NCBI GenBank assembly: GCA_003252105.1 | Contig: QKDL01000054.1 | Coordinates: 1-64,000, forward strand | DNA: 64,000 nt | Direction: 5' to 3' | Source of the DNA: Arcobacter sp. | GTDB lineage: Bacteria; Campylobacterota; Campylobacteria; Campylobacterales; Arcobacteraceae | Notes under the pieces: model-generated | Seen by the model: the letters and a program-made list of their open reading frames with translations, nothing else | Told to the model about the DNA's origin: nothing | Databases searched by the model: none | Program-made: the position numbers and the translations under genes | Shown: piece by piece, positions 1 through 7,599 of the stretch | Layout: each line of letters opens with the position of its first letter | How positions within the stretch are numbered: the first letter of the stretch is position 1

Positions 1-232
1 TATCTATAGTTATCTTTTTATGATAAAGAATATATTCATATATATAATCTATTTCTTTTTTTAAAATGATTCTTTGATTTTTAATATAATCTTTTTCTAT
101 TTTCTTTACTTCAGCATCTAAATAATCTTTTTGAATTGTAATAAGTGAATAAAGTATTGTAGTTGATAACACTATTATCGTAAATATTGGTGCAAATATA
201 ATTAATCTAGGAATATTTCTTTCATTAAACAT
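1..232 (-). CDS. Sensor protein N-terminus, probably a histidine kinase with a Cache-type sensor (partial)
   Basis: The first 77 codons of a leftward gene whose remainder lies beyond the window. The ATG is at 232. The product begins MFNERNIPRLIIFAP, with a hydrophobic segment at about residues 9-32, then a charged helix-forming stretch (DYLDAEVKKIEKDY) ending in an aromatic YIYEYILYH region. A short cytoplasmic tail, one membrane helix and a helical periplasmic entry are typical of Cache-domain sensor kinases and chemoreceptors in this group. It is divergent from the TRAP operon, so it may be the sensor half of a two-component system controlling that transporter. No kinase domain is visible, so a chemoreceptor or cyclase is equally possible. 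Confidence 0.5.
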   Translation of the reverse strand, partial: MFNERNIPRLIIFAPIFTIIVLSTTILYSLITIQKDYLDAEVKKIEKDYIKNQRIILKKEIDYIYEYILYHKKITID

Positions 233-298
233 ATTATGGATATCCTTACTTTTAAACTAGCTTTAAATTATATTAAAAAAATTAAATATATCAAAAAA

Positions 299-328
299 AG
301 AACACATATAAAACACATTTAATATAAT
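299..328 (+). promoter_or_regulatory. dctP promoter with 11-bp tandem repeat operator
   Basis: Two head-to-tail 11-bp units, AGAACACATAT (299-309) and AAAACACATTT (310-320), are followed by a -10 box TATAAT at 323-328. The first unit lies where a -35 box would be, and no good -35 is present. The same unit pair with the same 13-bp offset to the -10 occurs before the VOC gene at 3253. This suggests a shared activator, for example an OmpR-type response regulator. The regulator's identity is inference. Confidence 0.55.
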
Positions 329-364
329 TATAATTTGAAAAATTAATTATAAAAAGGAATAAAT

Positions 365-1396
365 ATGAAAAAAATAATCATATTATCATTAGCAACTTTT
401 GTCTTCTCATCAGCAATATTTGCTGCACCAGAAAAAATGAGAGTAGTAGGTTCTTGGGCACATTTAACAATGTTTAGTGAATTCGAAAAACCTTATTGGA
501 AAAAAATTTTTAAGAATGAATTTCCAAATACTAGAACTAGAGTATCATCTATTAGTCAAGTTAAGTTAAAAGGTGCTGCTGTTTATAGAGAACTAGCAAA
601 TGGAAGTTTTGATGTTGTATCAACAGTTGGAGGATATATTGTTTCAGATTCCCAAGCTCTTGCAGGACTAGACTTACCAGCTATTGCACCTGATATAAAA
701 ACAGCAAAAAAAATTGTTGAAGCTTATAAACCAACCTTAGAAAAAATTGTTTTAAGAGATTTTAATGCTAAATTATTAGGTGTAACGCCTTATCCTGCAC
801 AAGTTTTATTTTGTAATGAAAAAATTGATTCATTAGAAGACTTAAAAGGTAAAAAAGTTAGAGCTGGTTCATGGACATTAGCAGAATATTTAGATGGATT
901 AGGAGCTACAGGAGTAACACCACCTTTTAGTGAGATTGCTTCTGCCTTACAACGAGGTGTATTAGATTGTGCAATTGGAGGAAGTTTATCTGGATATTCT
1001 TCAGGATGGGGTGATATAGCTAAATACCTTTATCCGATTCCTGTAGGAGGATGGGCATATGTTCTAACAAGTATGAATTTAAATACTTGGAATAAATTTT
1101 CAAAAGAAGAACAAGATAAATTACTAATTTCATATAACAAAGATGTGGTTCAACCAGTATGGGATAAATCAAATTTTGAATCAATTGAAGGTGTAAAGTG
1201 TTTAACAGGAAGAGATTGTTCATATGGAAAGTCATATAATATGAAAGTAGTAAAATTCAAAGGAAAAGATTTATCAATTTCTAAAAGAATTTTAGAAGAA
1301 AGAGTTTTACCTAAATGGGCAGAAAAAGTTTCTCCTGAAACAGTAGAAGAGTGGAATAATTCTATAGGAAATATTACAAATTTAAAGATTAAATAA
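365..1396 (+). CDS. dctP: TRAP transporter substrate-binding protein, DctP family
   Basis: Periplasmic solute-binding subunit of a tripartite ATP-independent periplasmic (TRAP) transporter, 343 residues. A Sec signal peptide (MKKIIILSLATFVFSSAIFA) is followed by the mature DctP fold. The conserved core motif is DSLEDLKGKKVRAGSWTLAE near residues 154-173, where the family Arg (R165) pairs with substrate carboxylates. The ALQRGVLDCAIGG motif lies near residues 196-208. AAAAGGAA upstream serves as Shine-Dalgarno. It is the first gene of dctPQM. The ligand cannot be read from sequence. The nearby VOC and RidA genes hint at an organic or amino acid that yields reactive intermediates, which is only inference. 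Confidence 0.93.
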   Translation: MKKIIILSLATFVFSSAIFAAPEKMRVVGSWAHLTMFSEFEKPYWKKIFKNEFPNTRTRVSSISQVKLKGAAVYRELANGSFDVVSTVGGYIVSDSQALAGLDLPAIAPDIKTAKKIVEAYKPTLEKIVLRDFNAKLLGVTPYPAQVLFCNEKIDSLEDLKGKKVRAGSWTLAEYLDGLGATGVTPPFSEIASALQRGVLDCAIGGSLSGYSSGWGDIAKYLYPIPVGGWAYVLTSMNLNTWNKFSKEEQDKLLISYNKDVVQPVWDKSNFESIEGVKCLTGRDCSYGKSYNMKVVKFKGKDLSISKRILEERVLPKWAEKVSPETVEEWNNSIGNITNLKIK

Positions 1397-1410
1397 AAAG
1401 GGATTATATC

Positions 1411-1935
1411 ATGGTAATAATGTTAAAAAATAGTTCTAAATATATTGTTTATATTTCTGGTTCTCTTATTTTCTTTTGTGCAGGTTTAACAGTAATAGAA
1501 GTAATACTTAGAAAATTCTTCCACTTCTCTATTGGAGGAGTGGATGAAATTTCATCATATATTTTTGCAATAGTAATTTCATGGTCACTTGCATACGTAC
1601 TTTTTGAAAAAATGCATATTAGAATAGATATATTTTATAATTTTTTAGAAAATAGATGGAAATATTTTTTAGATTTCTTTTCAATGCTTATTAATTTTAT
1701 ATTTATTTCAAGTATTACATATTTTTCCTTTAATGTATTTTATAATTCTTGGGAAAAGAATTCTTATGCAAATACCCCATTAGGAACTCCACTATGGATT
1801 CCACAAGGTTTTTGGTTTATTGGATTCGTTTTCTTTTTAATAGTCATAACTACATTATTATATAAGTGTATGCAAAATTTATTTCAAAAAGAAAAGAATA
1901 ATCTTTCTGATATAAAAAAGGAGATTGAATGTTAA
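1411..1935 (+). CDS. dctQ: TRAP transporter small permease, DctQ family
   Basis: Small membrane subunit of the TRAP transporter, 174 residues with four hydrophobic segments (about 13-35, 47-64, 87-109, 131-152), the usual DctQ topology. The motif ISSYIFAIVISWSLAYVLFEKMHIRIDIFY is characteristic of the family, here seen around residues 46-75. The start at 1411 follows AAGGGA by about 8 nt; an ATG three codons downstream is an alternative. It sits 14 nt after dctP and overlaps dctM by 7 nt, consistent with translational coupling of the two permease subunits. Confidence 0.92.
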   Translation: MVIMLKNSSKYIVYISGSLIFFCAGLTVIEVILRKFFHFSIGGVDEISSYIFAIVISWSLAYVLFEKMHIRIDIFYNFLENRWKYFLDFFSMLINFIFISSITYFSFNVFYNSWEKNSYANTPLGTPLWIPQGFWFIGFVFFLIVITTLLYKCMQNLFQKEKNNLSDIKKEIEC

Positions 1936-3215
1936 TTATAGTTCTATCATTAGTCATTTTATTATCTCTATTAATATTATCCGTGCCAGTAGGTTCTTCT
2001 ATTGCAGGCGTCGCCATTCTATTAGGCACATTTTTTTCAGATTATCCTATATTTAATGCCATAGGAGAAATAACATGGAGTACTAGTACCGAATACATAT
2101 TATTATCAATTCCTTTTTTTGTATTATTGGGAGAAATTTTTTTACACTCAGGAATGGCAAGTAAAATTTATTATGCTCTAAATGTCTGGTTATCTTGGTT
2201 ACCAGGAGGACTAATGCATTCGAATGTTGCTGCATCAACGTTTTTTTCATCTATTTCAGGTTCATCTGTTGCAACAGCAGCAACAATAACAACTGTTGCC
2301 ATGCCACAAGGTAAAAAATATGGCTATAATGAAGGATTATTTGCAGGAACTATAGCAGCAGGAGGTACTTTAGGGATATTAATTCCGCCATCATTAAATC
2401 TTATCATTTATGGGTTCTTAACTAATACTTCAATTCCAAAATTATTTTTAGCAGGTTTAATACCTGGATTAATATTAGCATTATTATTTATGTTTTTTAT
2501 ATTTATATATTCAAAATTTAAAGGAGTTGTAAATCAAGAAGTAAAAAAATATACTTTAAAAGAAAAAATTAATGAATTAAAAAATTTCATTCCAACATTA
2601 ACTCTATTTATTTTAATAATGGGATCTATTTATACTGGATTAGCAACACCGACAGAGAGTGCTTCATTAGGAGTTTTTGGTGCAATTATTATTACATATT
2701 TTTCTAAATTGTTGAGTAAGGAGGTTATTATCAAAGCTATTGAAGGTACTATAAAGACAACAGGTATGATTATGTTAATTATACTTGCAGCAAGTATATT
2801 GAATTTTGTTCTTATTTCAATTGGATTAGTCGATGACATTGAATATTTTCTTCAAGATATTAATATTTCAAAGTATGAACTATTATTTTTGGTTACTATA
2901 ATGTTTATAGTATTAGGTCTTTTTATAGAAACATTGTCATTAATGGTTATAACAATACCAGTTGTTGCTCCTATTATGATAAACTTAGGTTTTGATGGTA
3001 TTTGGTTGGGTATTTATCTAATTATTTTAATAGAAATGGCTTTAATTACTCCACCTGTTGGATTAAACTTATATGTAGTTCAAAGTATTAGAAAAAATGG
3101 TTCAATAATTGAAGTTATGAAAGGATGTATTCCTTTTGTTTTAATAATGTGTCTAATGGCTTTTTTATTAGTATTATTTCCACAAATTTCACTTTATTTA
3201 ATTAAATTTATATAG
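1929..3215 (+). CDS. dctM: TRAP transporter large permease, DctM family
   Basis: Large membrane subunit that carries out sodium- or proton-coupled transport, 428 residues, normal DctM length. It is hydrophobic throughout with about 11-12 predicted segments. Family motifs visible are SIPFFVLLGEIFLHSG (about 52-67), FFSSISGSSVATAATI (about 95-110), GILIPPSLNLIIYG (about 140-153), GLATPTESASLGVFGA (about 237-252) and the late LITPPVGLNLYVVQ. It is the last gene of the operon; a hairpin begins at its stop codon. Confidence 0.94.
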   Translation: MLIIVLSLVILLSLLILSVPVGSSIAGVAILLGTFFSDYPIFNAIGEITWSTSTEYILLSIPFFVLLGEIFLHSGMASKIYYALNVWLSWLPGGLMHSNVAASTFFSSISGSSVATAATITTVAMPQGKKYGYNEGLFAGTIAAGGTLGILIPPSLNLIIYGFLTNTSIPKLFLAGLIPGLILALLFMFFIFIYSKFKGVVNQEVKKYTLKEKINELKNFIPTLTLFILIMGSIYTGLATPTESASLGVFGAIIITYFSKLLSKEVIIKAIEGTIKTTGMIMLIILAASILNFVLISIGLVDDIEYFLQDINISKYELLFLVTIMFIVLGLFIETLSLMVITIPVVAPIMINLGFDGIWLGIYLIILIEMALITPPVGLNLYVVQSIRKNGSIIEVMKGCIPFVLIMCLMAFLLVLFPQISLYLIKFI

Positions 3216-3235
3216 AAGAGATTTTTTATCTCTTC
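3215..3235 (+). terminator. Terminator hairpin after dctM
   Basis: Perfect 8-bp stem GAAGAGAT / ATCTCTTC with a TTTTT loop, starting at the dctM stop codon. It has no long U-run after it, so it may be only partly effective, but it separates the TRAP operon from the next promoter at 3253-3282. Confidence 0.65.
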
Positions 3236-3252
3236 ATATAATGAACTTTATA

Positions 3253-3282
3253 AAAACACATCTAAAACACATCTATTATAGT
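3253..3282 (+). promoter_or_regulatory. VOC-ridA promoter with the same 11-bp tandem repeat
   Basis: Two exact copies of AAAACACATCT (3253-3263 and 3264-3274), then a -10-like TATAGT at 3277-3282. The start-to-start distance from the second unit to the -10 is 13 bp, identical to the dctP promoter. This makes a shared regulator of the two operons likely. Confidence 0.6.
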
Positions 3283-3314
3283 TAAAATATTAAAATTAAC
3301 ATAAAGGATTACTA

Positions 3315-3734
3315 ATGAAAATTACATTTGATCATATTTCAATAAGAGCAAAAGATGTCGAAGAAATGAAAAATTTCTTAATTAATTTATTAGGTTTAGA
3401 AGTTGGTTTTAGACCTGATTTTCCTTTTTTAGGATACTGGTTATATTCAAAAGATGTAGAAAAAGCTTTAATTCATATATATAATGAAGAAGCATCCTTT
3501 TATAAAAAAGATTTAATTAATGAAAATTTCAAAGAAATATCAAATGGGAAAAACATAGTTAATCATGTATGCTTTTATAGTGATAACTATGAAGAAATTA
3601 TGACTAGACTTAAAAAATATAAATTAGATTATTCAATAAATCTTGTACCCGACTGTCCTATTGAACAAATATTTATTAAAGCACCTGAAGATCTTATTTT
3701 AGAAATACAATCTATACCAAAGGATAAAAAATGA
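3315..3734 (+). CDS. VOC (glyoxalase/dioxygenase superfamily) protein
   Basis: A 139-residue protein with one vicinal-oxygen-chelate domain built of two beta-alpha-beta-beta-beta halves. Metal ligand candidates are H7 (FDHISI), H54 (ALIHIY), H84 (VNHVCF) and E130 (LILEIQ), the spacing expected for glyoxalase-I-like enzymes. The substrate is unknown; VOC enzymes include glyoxalase I, epimerases and extradiol dioxygenases. It overlaps the RidA gene by 4 nt (ATGA), so the two are translated together. It is probably co-regulated with the TRAP transporter through the repeats upstream, suggesting a role in catabolism of the imported compound. Confidence 0.8.
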   Translation: MKITFDHISIRAKDVEEMKNFLINLLGLEVGFRPDFPFLGYWLYSKDVEKALIHIYNEEASFYKKDLINENFKEISNGKNIVNHVCFYSDNYEEIMTRLKKYKLDYSINLVPDCPIEQIFIKAPEDLILEIQSIPKDKK

Positions 3735-4201
3735 ATAAAGTAGAAAAAAAACTTAAAGAACTTAATATTATATTACCAACTGCTAAACTAGGTGTTGGAG
3801 CATATAAATCGTGGACAGTATTTTCTAATAATATTGTATGCACATCAGGACAACTTCCTTGGAATGGAGATGAATTAGTTTATACAGGAACATTAGGAAA
3901 AGATGTTGATATTAAAACAGGATATGATTGTGCAAGATTATGTGCTATTCATGCTATTGCACAATTAAAAGATGCTACAGGTGGTGATTTAACAAAGGTA
4001 AAACAAATTATAAGAGTTGAAGGTAATATCCAAACAACATCAGATTTTTATAATCATTCAGATGTTTTAGATGGTGCTAGTGAATTATTAAATGAGGTTT
4101 TTGGAGATATTGGAATTCATACAAGAACAGCACAAGGTATGAGTTCTTCTCCTCTTAATTCTCCAACATTAATTTATGTATTTGCAGAAATTCATAAATA
4201 A
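3731..4201 (+). CDS. RidA/YjgF/UK114 family protein
   Basis: A 156-residue member of the longer Rid branch, whose characterised relatives hydrolyse reactive enamine/imine intermediates. Visible features are the strand SNNIVCTSGQLP (about 32-43), the helix-rich DVDIKTGYDCARLCAIHAIAQLK (about 58-80) and the segment IGIHTRTAQG, in which R132 lies where the substrate carboxylate-binding Arg of RidA falls. The Rid subgroup cannot be fixed by eye, and not all Rid proteins are deaminases. It is coupled to the VOC gene and may protect against intermediates made when the TRAP substrate is broken down; that link is inference. Confidence 0.82.
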   Translation: MNKVEKKLKELNIILPTAKLGVGAYKSWTVFSNNIVCTSGQLPWNGDELVYTGTLGKDVDIKTGYDCARLCAIHAIAQLKDATGGDLTKVKQIIRVEGNIQTTSDFYNHSDVLDGASELLNEVFGDIGIHTRTAQGMSSSPLNSPTLIYVFAEIHK

Positions 4202-4222
4202 TCTATAGAAAGGTAATGATTA

Positions 4223-4699
4223 GTGCAAACTACTATTCAAACTGTAGATGTAATAGCTCATTTAATTGAATTATCAGTTGCTCCTGTTTTTTTAATAGCA
4301 GGAGTAGCTGGATTATTAAATGTATTTACTAGTAGAATGTCAAGGATAATTGATCGGCTTGAAAAAATTGATAATTTTATTAGTAATCAAAAAACAATAG
4401 AAGATAAAAAAAATGCAGAAAAAAAACTTTTAAAAAGAAGAAGTTTTCTTACAAAAAGATTACAATATATCAATTATTCTATTTTTTTAAGTACTGTAAC
4501 TGGATTGTTAATCGCAATGGTAATTGTAACAATGTTTGCAAGTACACTATTTGAATTTAAAGATAAAGTGTTTATTTCATCCTTATTTATACTTGCAATG
4601 TTTTCATTAATATTATCTCTTTCTCTCTTTTTACTTGAAACTCAGTTCACAACATCATTTATAAAATGTAAAAAAACATCTTTAAAAAGTAATTCATAA
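4223..4699 (+). CDS. DUF2721 family membrane protein
   Basis: A 158-residue inner-membrane protein of unknown function. The N-terminal LIELSVAPVFLIAGVAGLLNVFTSRMSRIIDR region is the DUF2721 hallmark (about residues 14-45). Hydrophobic segments lie at about 17-35, 83-107 and 113-137, with a basic coiled stretch (EKKLLKRRSFLTKRL) between. The start is GTG at 4223, 9 nt after AAAGG. The nearby ATG at 4216 is in another frame. It lies 21 nt after ridA and may be read through from that operon, but I see no functional link. Confidence 0.8.
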   Translation: MQTTIQTVDVIAHLIELSVAPVFLIAGVAGLLNVFTSRMSRIIDRLEKIDNFISNQKTIEDKKNAEKKLLKRRSFLTKRLQYINYSIFLSTVTGLLIAMVIVTMFASTLFEFKDKVFISSLFILAMFSLILSLSLFLLETQFTTSFIKCKKTSLKSNS

Positions 4700-4758
4700 A
4701 TTATTAAAAAATATATTTTAATATATAAATTACAACTAAAATATAATTTTATAAACAA

Positions 4759-4793
4759 ATTTGCATATTTTTTATTGTAAAAAATATGCAAAT
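4759..4793. terminator. Bidirectional terminator between convergent genes
   Basis: Perfect 15-bp stem (ATTTGCATATTTTTT at 4759-4773 with its complement at 4779-4793) and a 5-nt loop. It has T-rich arms on either strand, placed between the rightward DUF2721 gene and the leftward hydrolase gene. Confidence 0.8.
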
Positions 4794-4833
4794 CTAATAA
4801 TAGAGTATAAATAGTAATTTATATGTAATTTAA

Positions 4834-5667
4834 CTATTCAAAATAGATAATTTTAGACAAAAAATTTTGTAATATTTCATAATATGTATCTGTTGCTTCA
4901 ATAACTGGTTCATGCCCACATTTTTGTATTAATACTAATTTTGATCCAGCAATACCTTCATGTAATTTATGGCCTAAATGAACAGGAGCAATTTCATCTT
5001 CTGTTGATTGAATAATTAAAACAGGCAATTGAACTAAAAGATGTAAAATAGTATCTAAAGGCTCATCTCTATTAGCCCATGATTCAATTATTGAAGTAAT
5101 ACTATGACCATCTTGTGCATTTAAACGCCAATTAAGTAATTCATTAACTGCTTCAGATGTAACATATTTTTCTTTATCATAAAATACTGCACTTAATAGT
5201 TTTTTTGTCTCTTCTTTGTTACTTGGATTTAACATTTTTAAACCATTTGGTGTGTGTCCATTGGAATTTTTTGGTAAAGCTATTCCATAGCCAGCATTAG
5301 ATAAGACTAATCCTCCATAATTTTCCGGCGAACGAGATGCCATTAAACCTGCAATGTGACCACCCATTGATTGACCTATAAGAATTGGATTTTTCAACTG
5401 AAGAATTTTGATAAACTCTTCCATAACATCAGCCAATGTTGAAGGCTTTATTTTGATATTGGGTTTAGAAGATGATCCAAAGCCTAAATGGTCTGGTGCA
5501 ATTACATGCCAACCATCTTCAGCTAAAAGTTTTAAAATAGGTTCCCAGTTAGAACCTTGTGTTCCCAATCCATGCATTAATAGAATAGAGCGAGAGCCAC
5601 TTCCCATTTCAAGATAACTAATATTTTGTCCATATACAGTGGCAATATGTCTCATTGAATTACTCAT
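4834..5667 (-). CDS. Alpha/beta hydrolase
   Basis: A 277-residue cytoplasmic serine hydrolase. The oxyanion-hole motif HGLG is at 32-35 and the nucleophile elbow GQSMGG puts Ser100 at the turn. Asp224 (STEDEIAP) and His252 (CGHEP) complete the triad. The layout matches C-C bond hydrolase/haloperoxidase-like or carboxylesterase members; the substrate cannot be assigned. A GGAG Shine-Dalgarno lies 8 nt before the ATG. It is transcribed alone, with a repeat-rich promoter region upstream and an AraC-type regulator gene beyond it in the same direction. Confidence 0.88.
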   Translation of the reverse strand: MSNSMRHIATVYGQNISYLEMGSGSRSILLMHGLGTQGSNWEPILKLLAEDGWHVIAPDHLGFGSSSKPNIKIKPSTLADVMEEFIKILQLKNPILIGQSMGGHIAGLMASRSPENYGGLVLSNAGYGIALPKNSNGHTPNGLKMLNPSNKEETKKLLSAVFYDKEKYVTSEAVNELLNWRLNAQDGHSITSIIESWANRDEPLDTILHLLVQLPVLIIQSTEDEIAPVHLGHKLHEGIAGSKLVLIQKCGHEPVIEATDTYYEILQNFLSKIIYFE

Positions 5668-5689
5668 AATTTTTCTCCGATAATATATT

Positions 5690-5735
5690 ACTTACTTAAA
5701 TTAATGTAATAAGAGTTGAAGTAAGTTGAGTAAGT
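5690..5735. promoter_or_regulatory. Repeat cluster upstream of the hydrolase gene
   Basis: ACTTACT at 5690-5696 is inverted against AGTAAGT at 5719-5725 and 5729-5735. The latter two are direct repeats spaced 10 bp apart, one helical turn. Such spacing suits a dimeric activator such as the AraC-type protein encoded at 5801-6679. No experimental or consensus evidence ties them together. Confidence 0.3.
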
Positions 5736-5800
5736 ATATAGATTAATTTTTCAAAAACATAGTGTATTTGTGTGAATATAATCAATCAAATGTGCTATTT

Positions 5801-6679
5801 TTATATTTTTAATTGTATGGGCATATAGAAATCAACTTCTAAAACTTCTTCATTTAAAAGACTTCTAAGATTTTTATACTCTACATATGCTGGAAAATTT
5901 CTAACTTCATAATTAGAATTAGATAGCCAATCTACATATGCCAAGTGCATAAGCTTATAAAGTTCTTGATGCTTGCAAAAAAAATTAAACTTTGCAAATT
6001 TACCTTCACTTATAACACATTTACCAACTTTTCCATTTCTAAATAGAGCTACATCTGTTTGAATACATGCTAAATACCTCATTTTATTTTGGAACGTAAA
6101 AGAGGGATGATTTAGAAATAAACCTATATATCTATGTGGCTTATTTAAAACTTCTTGAATATTACACCATTCATATATATGATTCCAAACATCAATCATA
6201 TTGTTTTCATAACTATAAACTCTCATATAAACCATTGGTATTTTATCTTCACTTACAATTGTAGGTGTCCCTATATCAATTTTTTTATCAATTTTGATAC
6301 TTTCTAAAAATTTATATTTATTTTTATCATAACCATTATTTCTCCACTCTTTTGGCGTAATTCCAAATTTGTTTTTAAAAGCGGAGCTAAACCCTGTTGC
6401 AGTAGTAAATCCAGAATCAATCGCTATATTTTGAATTGTTTTATGTTGATTATAAAGTAATAAATTAGATGCCCTTTCTAATCTTGTATTTTTTATGTAT
6501 TCATTCACATTTTCACCCATTAATTCTTTAAAAATTCTATGAAAATGGAAGATTGAATATCCACTAATTACTGCTAATTCTTTTGCAGTAATTGATGCAG
6601 TTAAATTATCATGAATATAGGTTAATGCTAAATTTATTTGTTCAAAATGTAGTTTGTTTGTCCCTGATCTTTTAGCCAA
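5801..6679 (-). CDS. AraC-family regulator with GyrI-like effector domain
   Basis: A 292-residue transcription regulator. The N-terminal AraC DNA-binding domain (about 12-115) has two helix-turn-helix motifs, the first around ITAKELAVISGYSIFHFHRIF and the second around IQNIAIDSGFTTATGFSSAFKNKFGITPKEWR. The C-terminal part (about 130-292) looks like a GyrI-like/SOUL effector-binding domain (VYMRVYSYENNMIDVWNHIYEW), as in the Rob/SoxS-related multidrug sensor group. The start is a TTG at 6679 with AAAGGA 7 nt upstream. It likely acts on neighbouring promoters, possibly the hydrolase gene downstream. Confidence 0.87.
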   Translation of the reverse strand: MAKRSGTNKLHFEQINLALTYIHDNLTASITAKELAVISGYSIFHFHRIFKELMGENVNEYIKNTRLERASNLLLYNQHKTIQNIAIDSGFTTATGFSSAFKNKFGITPKEWRNNGYDKNKYKFLESIKIDKKIDIGTPTIVSEDKIPMVYMRVYSYENNMIDVWNHIYEWCNIQEVLNKPHRYIGLFLNHPSFTFQNKMRYLACIQTDVALFRNGKVGKCVISEGKFAKFNFFCKHQELYKLMHLAYVDWLSNSNYEVRNFPAYVEYKNLRSLLNEEVLEVDFYMPIQLKI

Positions 6680-6807
6680 ATATAATCCTTTCTAATTGTT
6701 ATAAATTTTTATTCAAAATTATGATATATAAGAAATACTTCATGATTAACTTCAAAGTAAATAGCTAAAAAATTTATCCTCAATATTGATATTGATACTA
6801 GAATATA

Positions 6808-6836
6808 AGCCTCAATAAAACTATTATTTAGAGGCT
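6808..6836 (-). terminator. Hairpin at the end of the DUF445 gene
   Basis: AGCCTC (6808-6813) pairs with GAGGCT (6831-6836), and inner TAAA/TTTA extend the stem past a 2-nt bulge. It overlaps the TAG stop codon of the gene ending at 6835, a common arrangement in this window. Confidence 0.55.
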
Positions 6837-7542
6837 ACATTACAAGTGTAGAAATTAATCCAATAAGTCCACCCAAAACAGCACCCCAAATAACTAACCA
6901 TCCCAAGTGTTCTTTTATCATCTCTTGAACTATCTCTTTTACCATTTTAGGAGTTAGTTCATCTAATCTTGCATTTACTATTTCACTTAGTTTATCGTAT
7001 ATATCACTTGAAAAACCATCCGATTTTATTGCATCATTTAATACACTTTGAAAAGAATCTGTTTGTGATATTTTTATAATAGAAGTTTGTAGTTTTTTTA
7101 TAAAAGGCTCTTTTAGTGGCTCTAGTGCTGCTTCTCCACCAAACATTCCAAGCATTCCTCCAAAAGGTGATTCAATAACTGCTTCTTTTAAGGAATCATA
7201 AGAGGGTGTAAAATCTGTTTTTTCTAAAATCTTTTCAAAATCTATTGTTTTTTTTGCACTATCAACCTCATCTTCAAAAAATCTTTTTAGATTCTCTTTT
7301 GTAAAAAACTGATTCATCAAAAGATTATGTATAGATAGTTTAAATAAATCAAACTTTTTTTCTATAACTCCACTTCCATATAAAAGTGGCACTTTTTCAA
7401 AAAGCATATGTATTGCAAGTGTATTTGTAATAGCTCCACTAAAAGCAAAAAGTCCTATCATAAACACTATGTTATTATCAAAAAAATAACCAAAAACTAA
7501 TATTAGTATTGTAATTATATTTGTAATATTTGATCTATTCAT
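6835..7542 (-). CDS. DUF445 family membrane protein
   Basis: A 235-residue protein with hydrophobic segments near residues 8-35 and 213-233. The conserved DUF445 signature GAITNTLAIHMLFEKVP lies at about 37-53; the middle is a soluble amphipathic helical region. In longer DUF445 relatives the two ends are both in the membrane. No biochemical function is established that I can name. Its Shine-Dalgarno AAGGGGA (7551-7557) lies inside a strong hairpin that also terminates the upstream nucleotidase gene, so initiation may be affected by readthrough RNA. Confidence 0.75.
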   Translation of the reverse strand: MNRSNITNIITILILVFGYFFDNNIVFMIGLFAFSGAITNTLAIHMLFEKVPLLYGSGVIEKKFDLFKLSIHNLLMNQFFTKENLKRFFEDEVDSAKKTIDFEKILEKTDFTPSYDSLKEAVIESPFGGMLGMFGGEAALEPLKEPFIKKLQTSIIKISQTDSFQSVLNDAIKSDGFSSDIYDKLSEIVNARLDELTPKMVKEIVQEMIKEHLGWLVIWGAVLGGLIGLISTLVM

Positions 7543-7543
7543 A

Positions 7544-7580
7544 GATAAAATCCCCTTAAAAAATAAAAAGGGATTTTATC
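7544..7580 (-). terminator. Terminator after the nucleotidase gene, overlapping the DUF445 ribosome binding site
   Basis: Perfect 11-bp stem GATAAAATCCC (7544-7554) / GGGATTTTATC (7570-7580) with a 15-nt A-rich loop. On the minus strand it follows the nucleotidase stop by about 20 nt, and its 3' arm holds the DUF445 Shine-Dalgarno. Confidence 0.65.
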
Positions 7581-7599
7581 ATAACTTATGTAAAGACTA

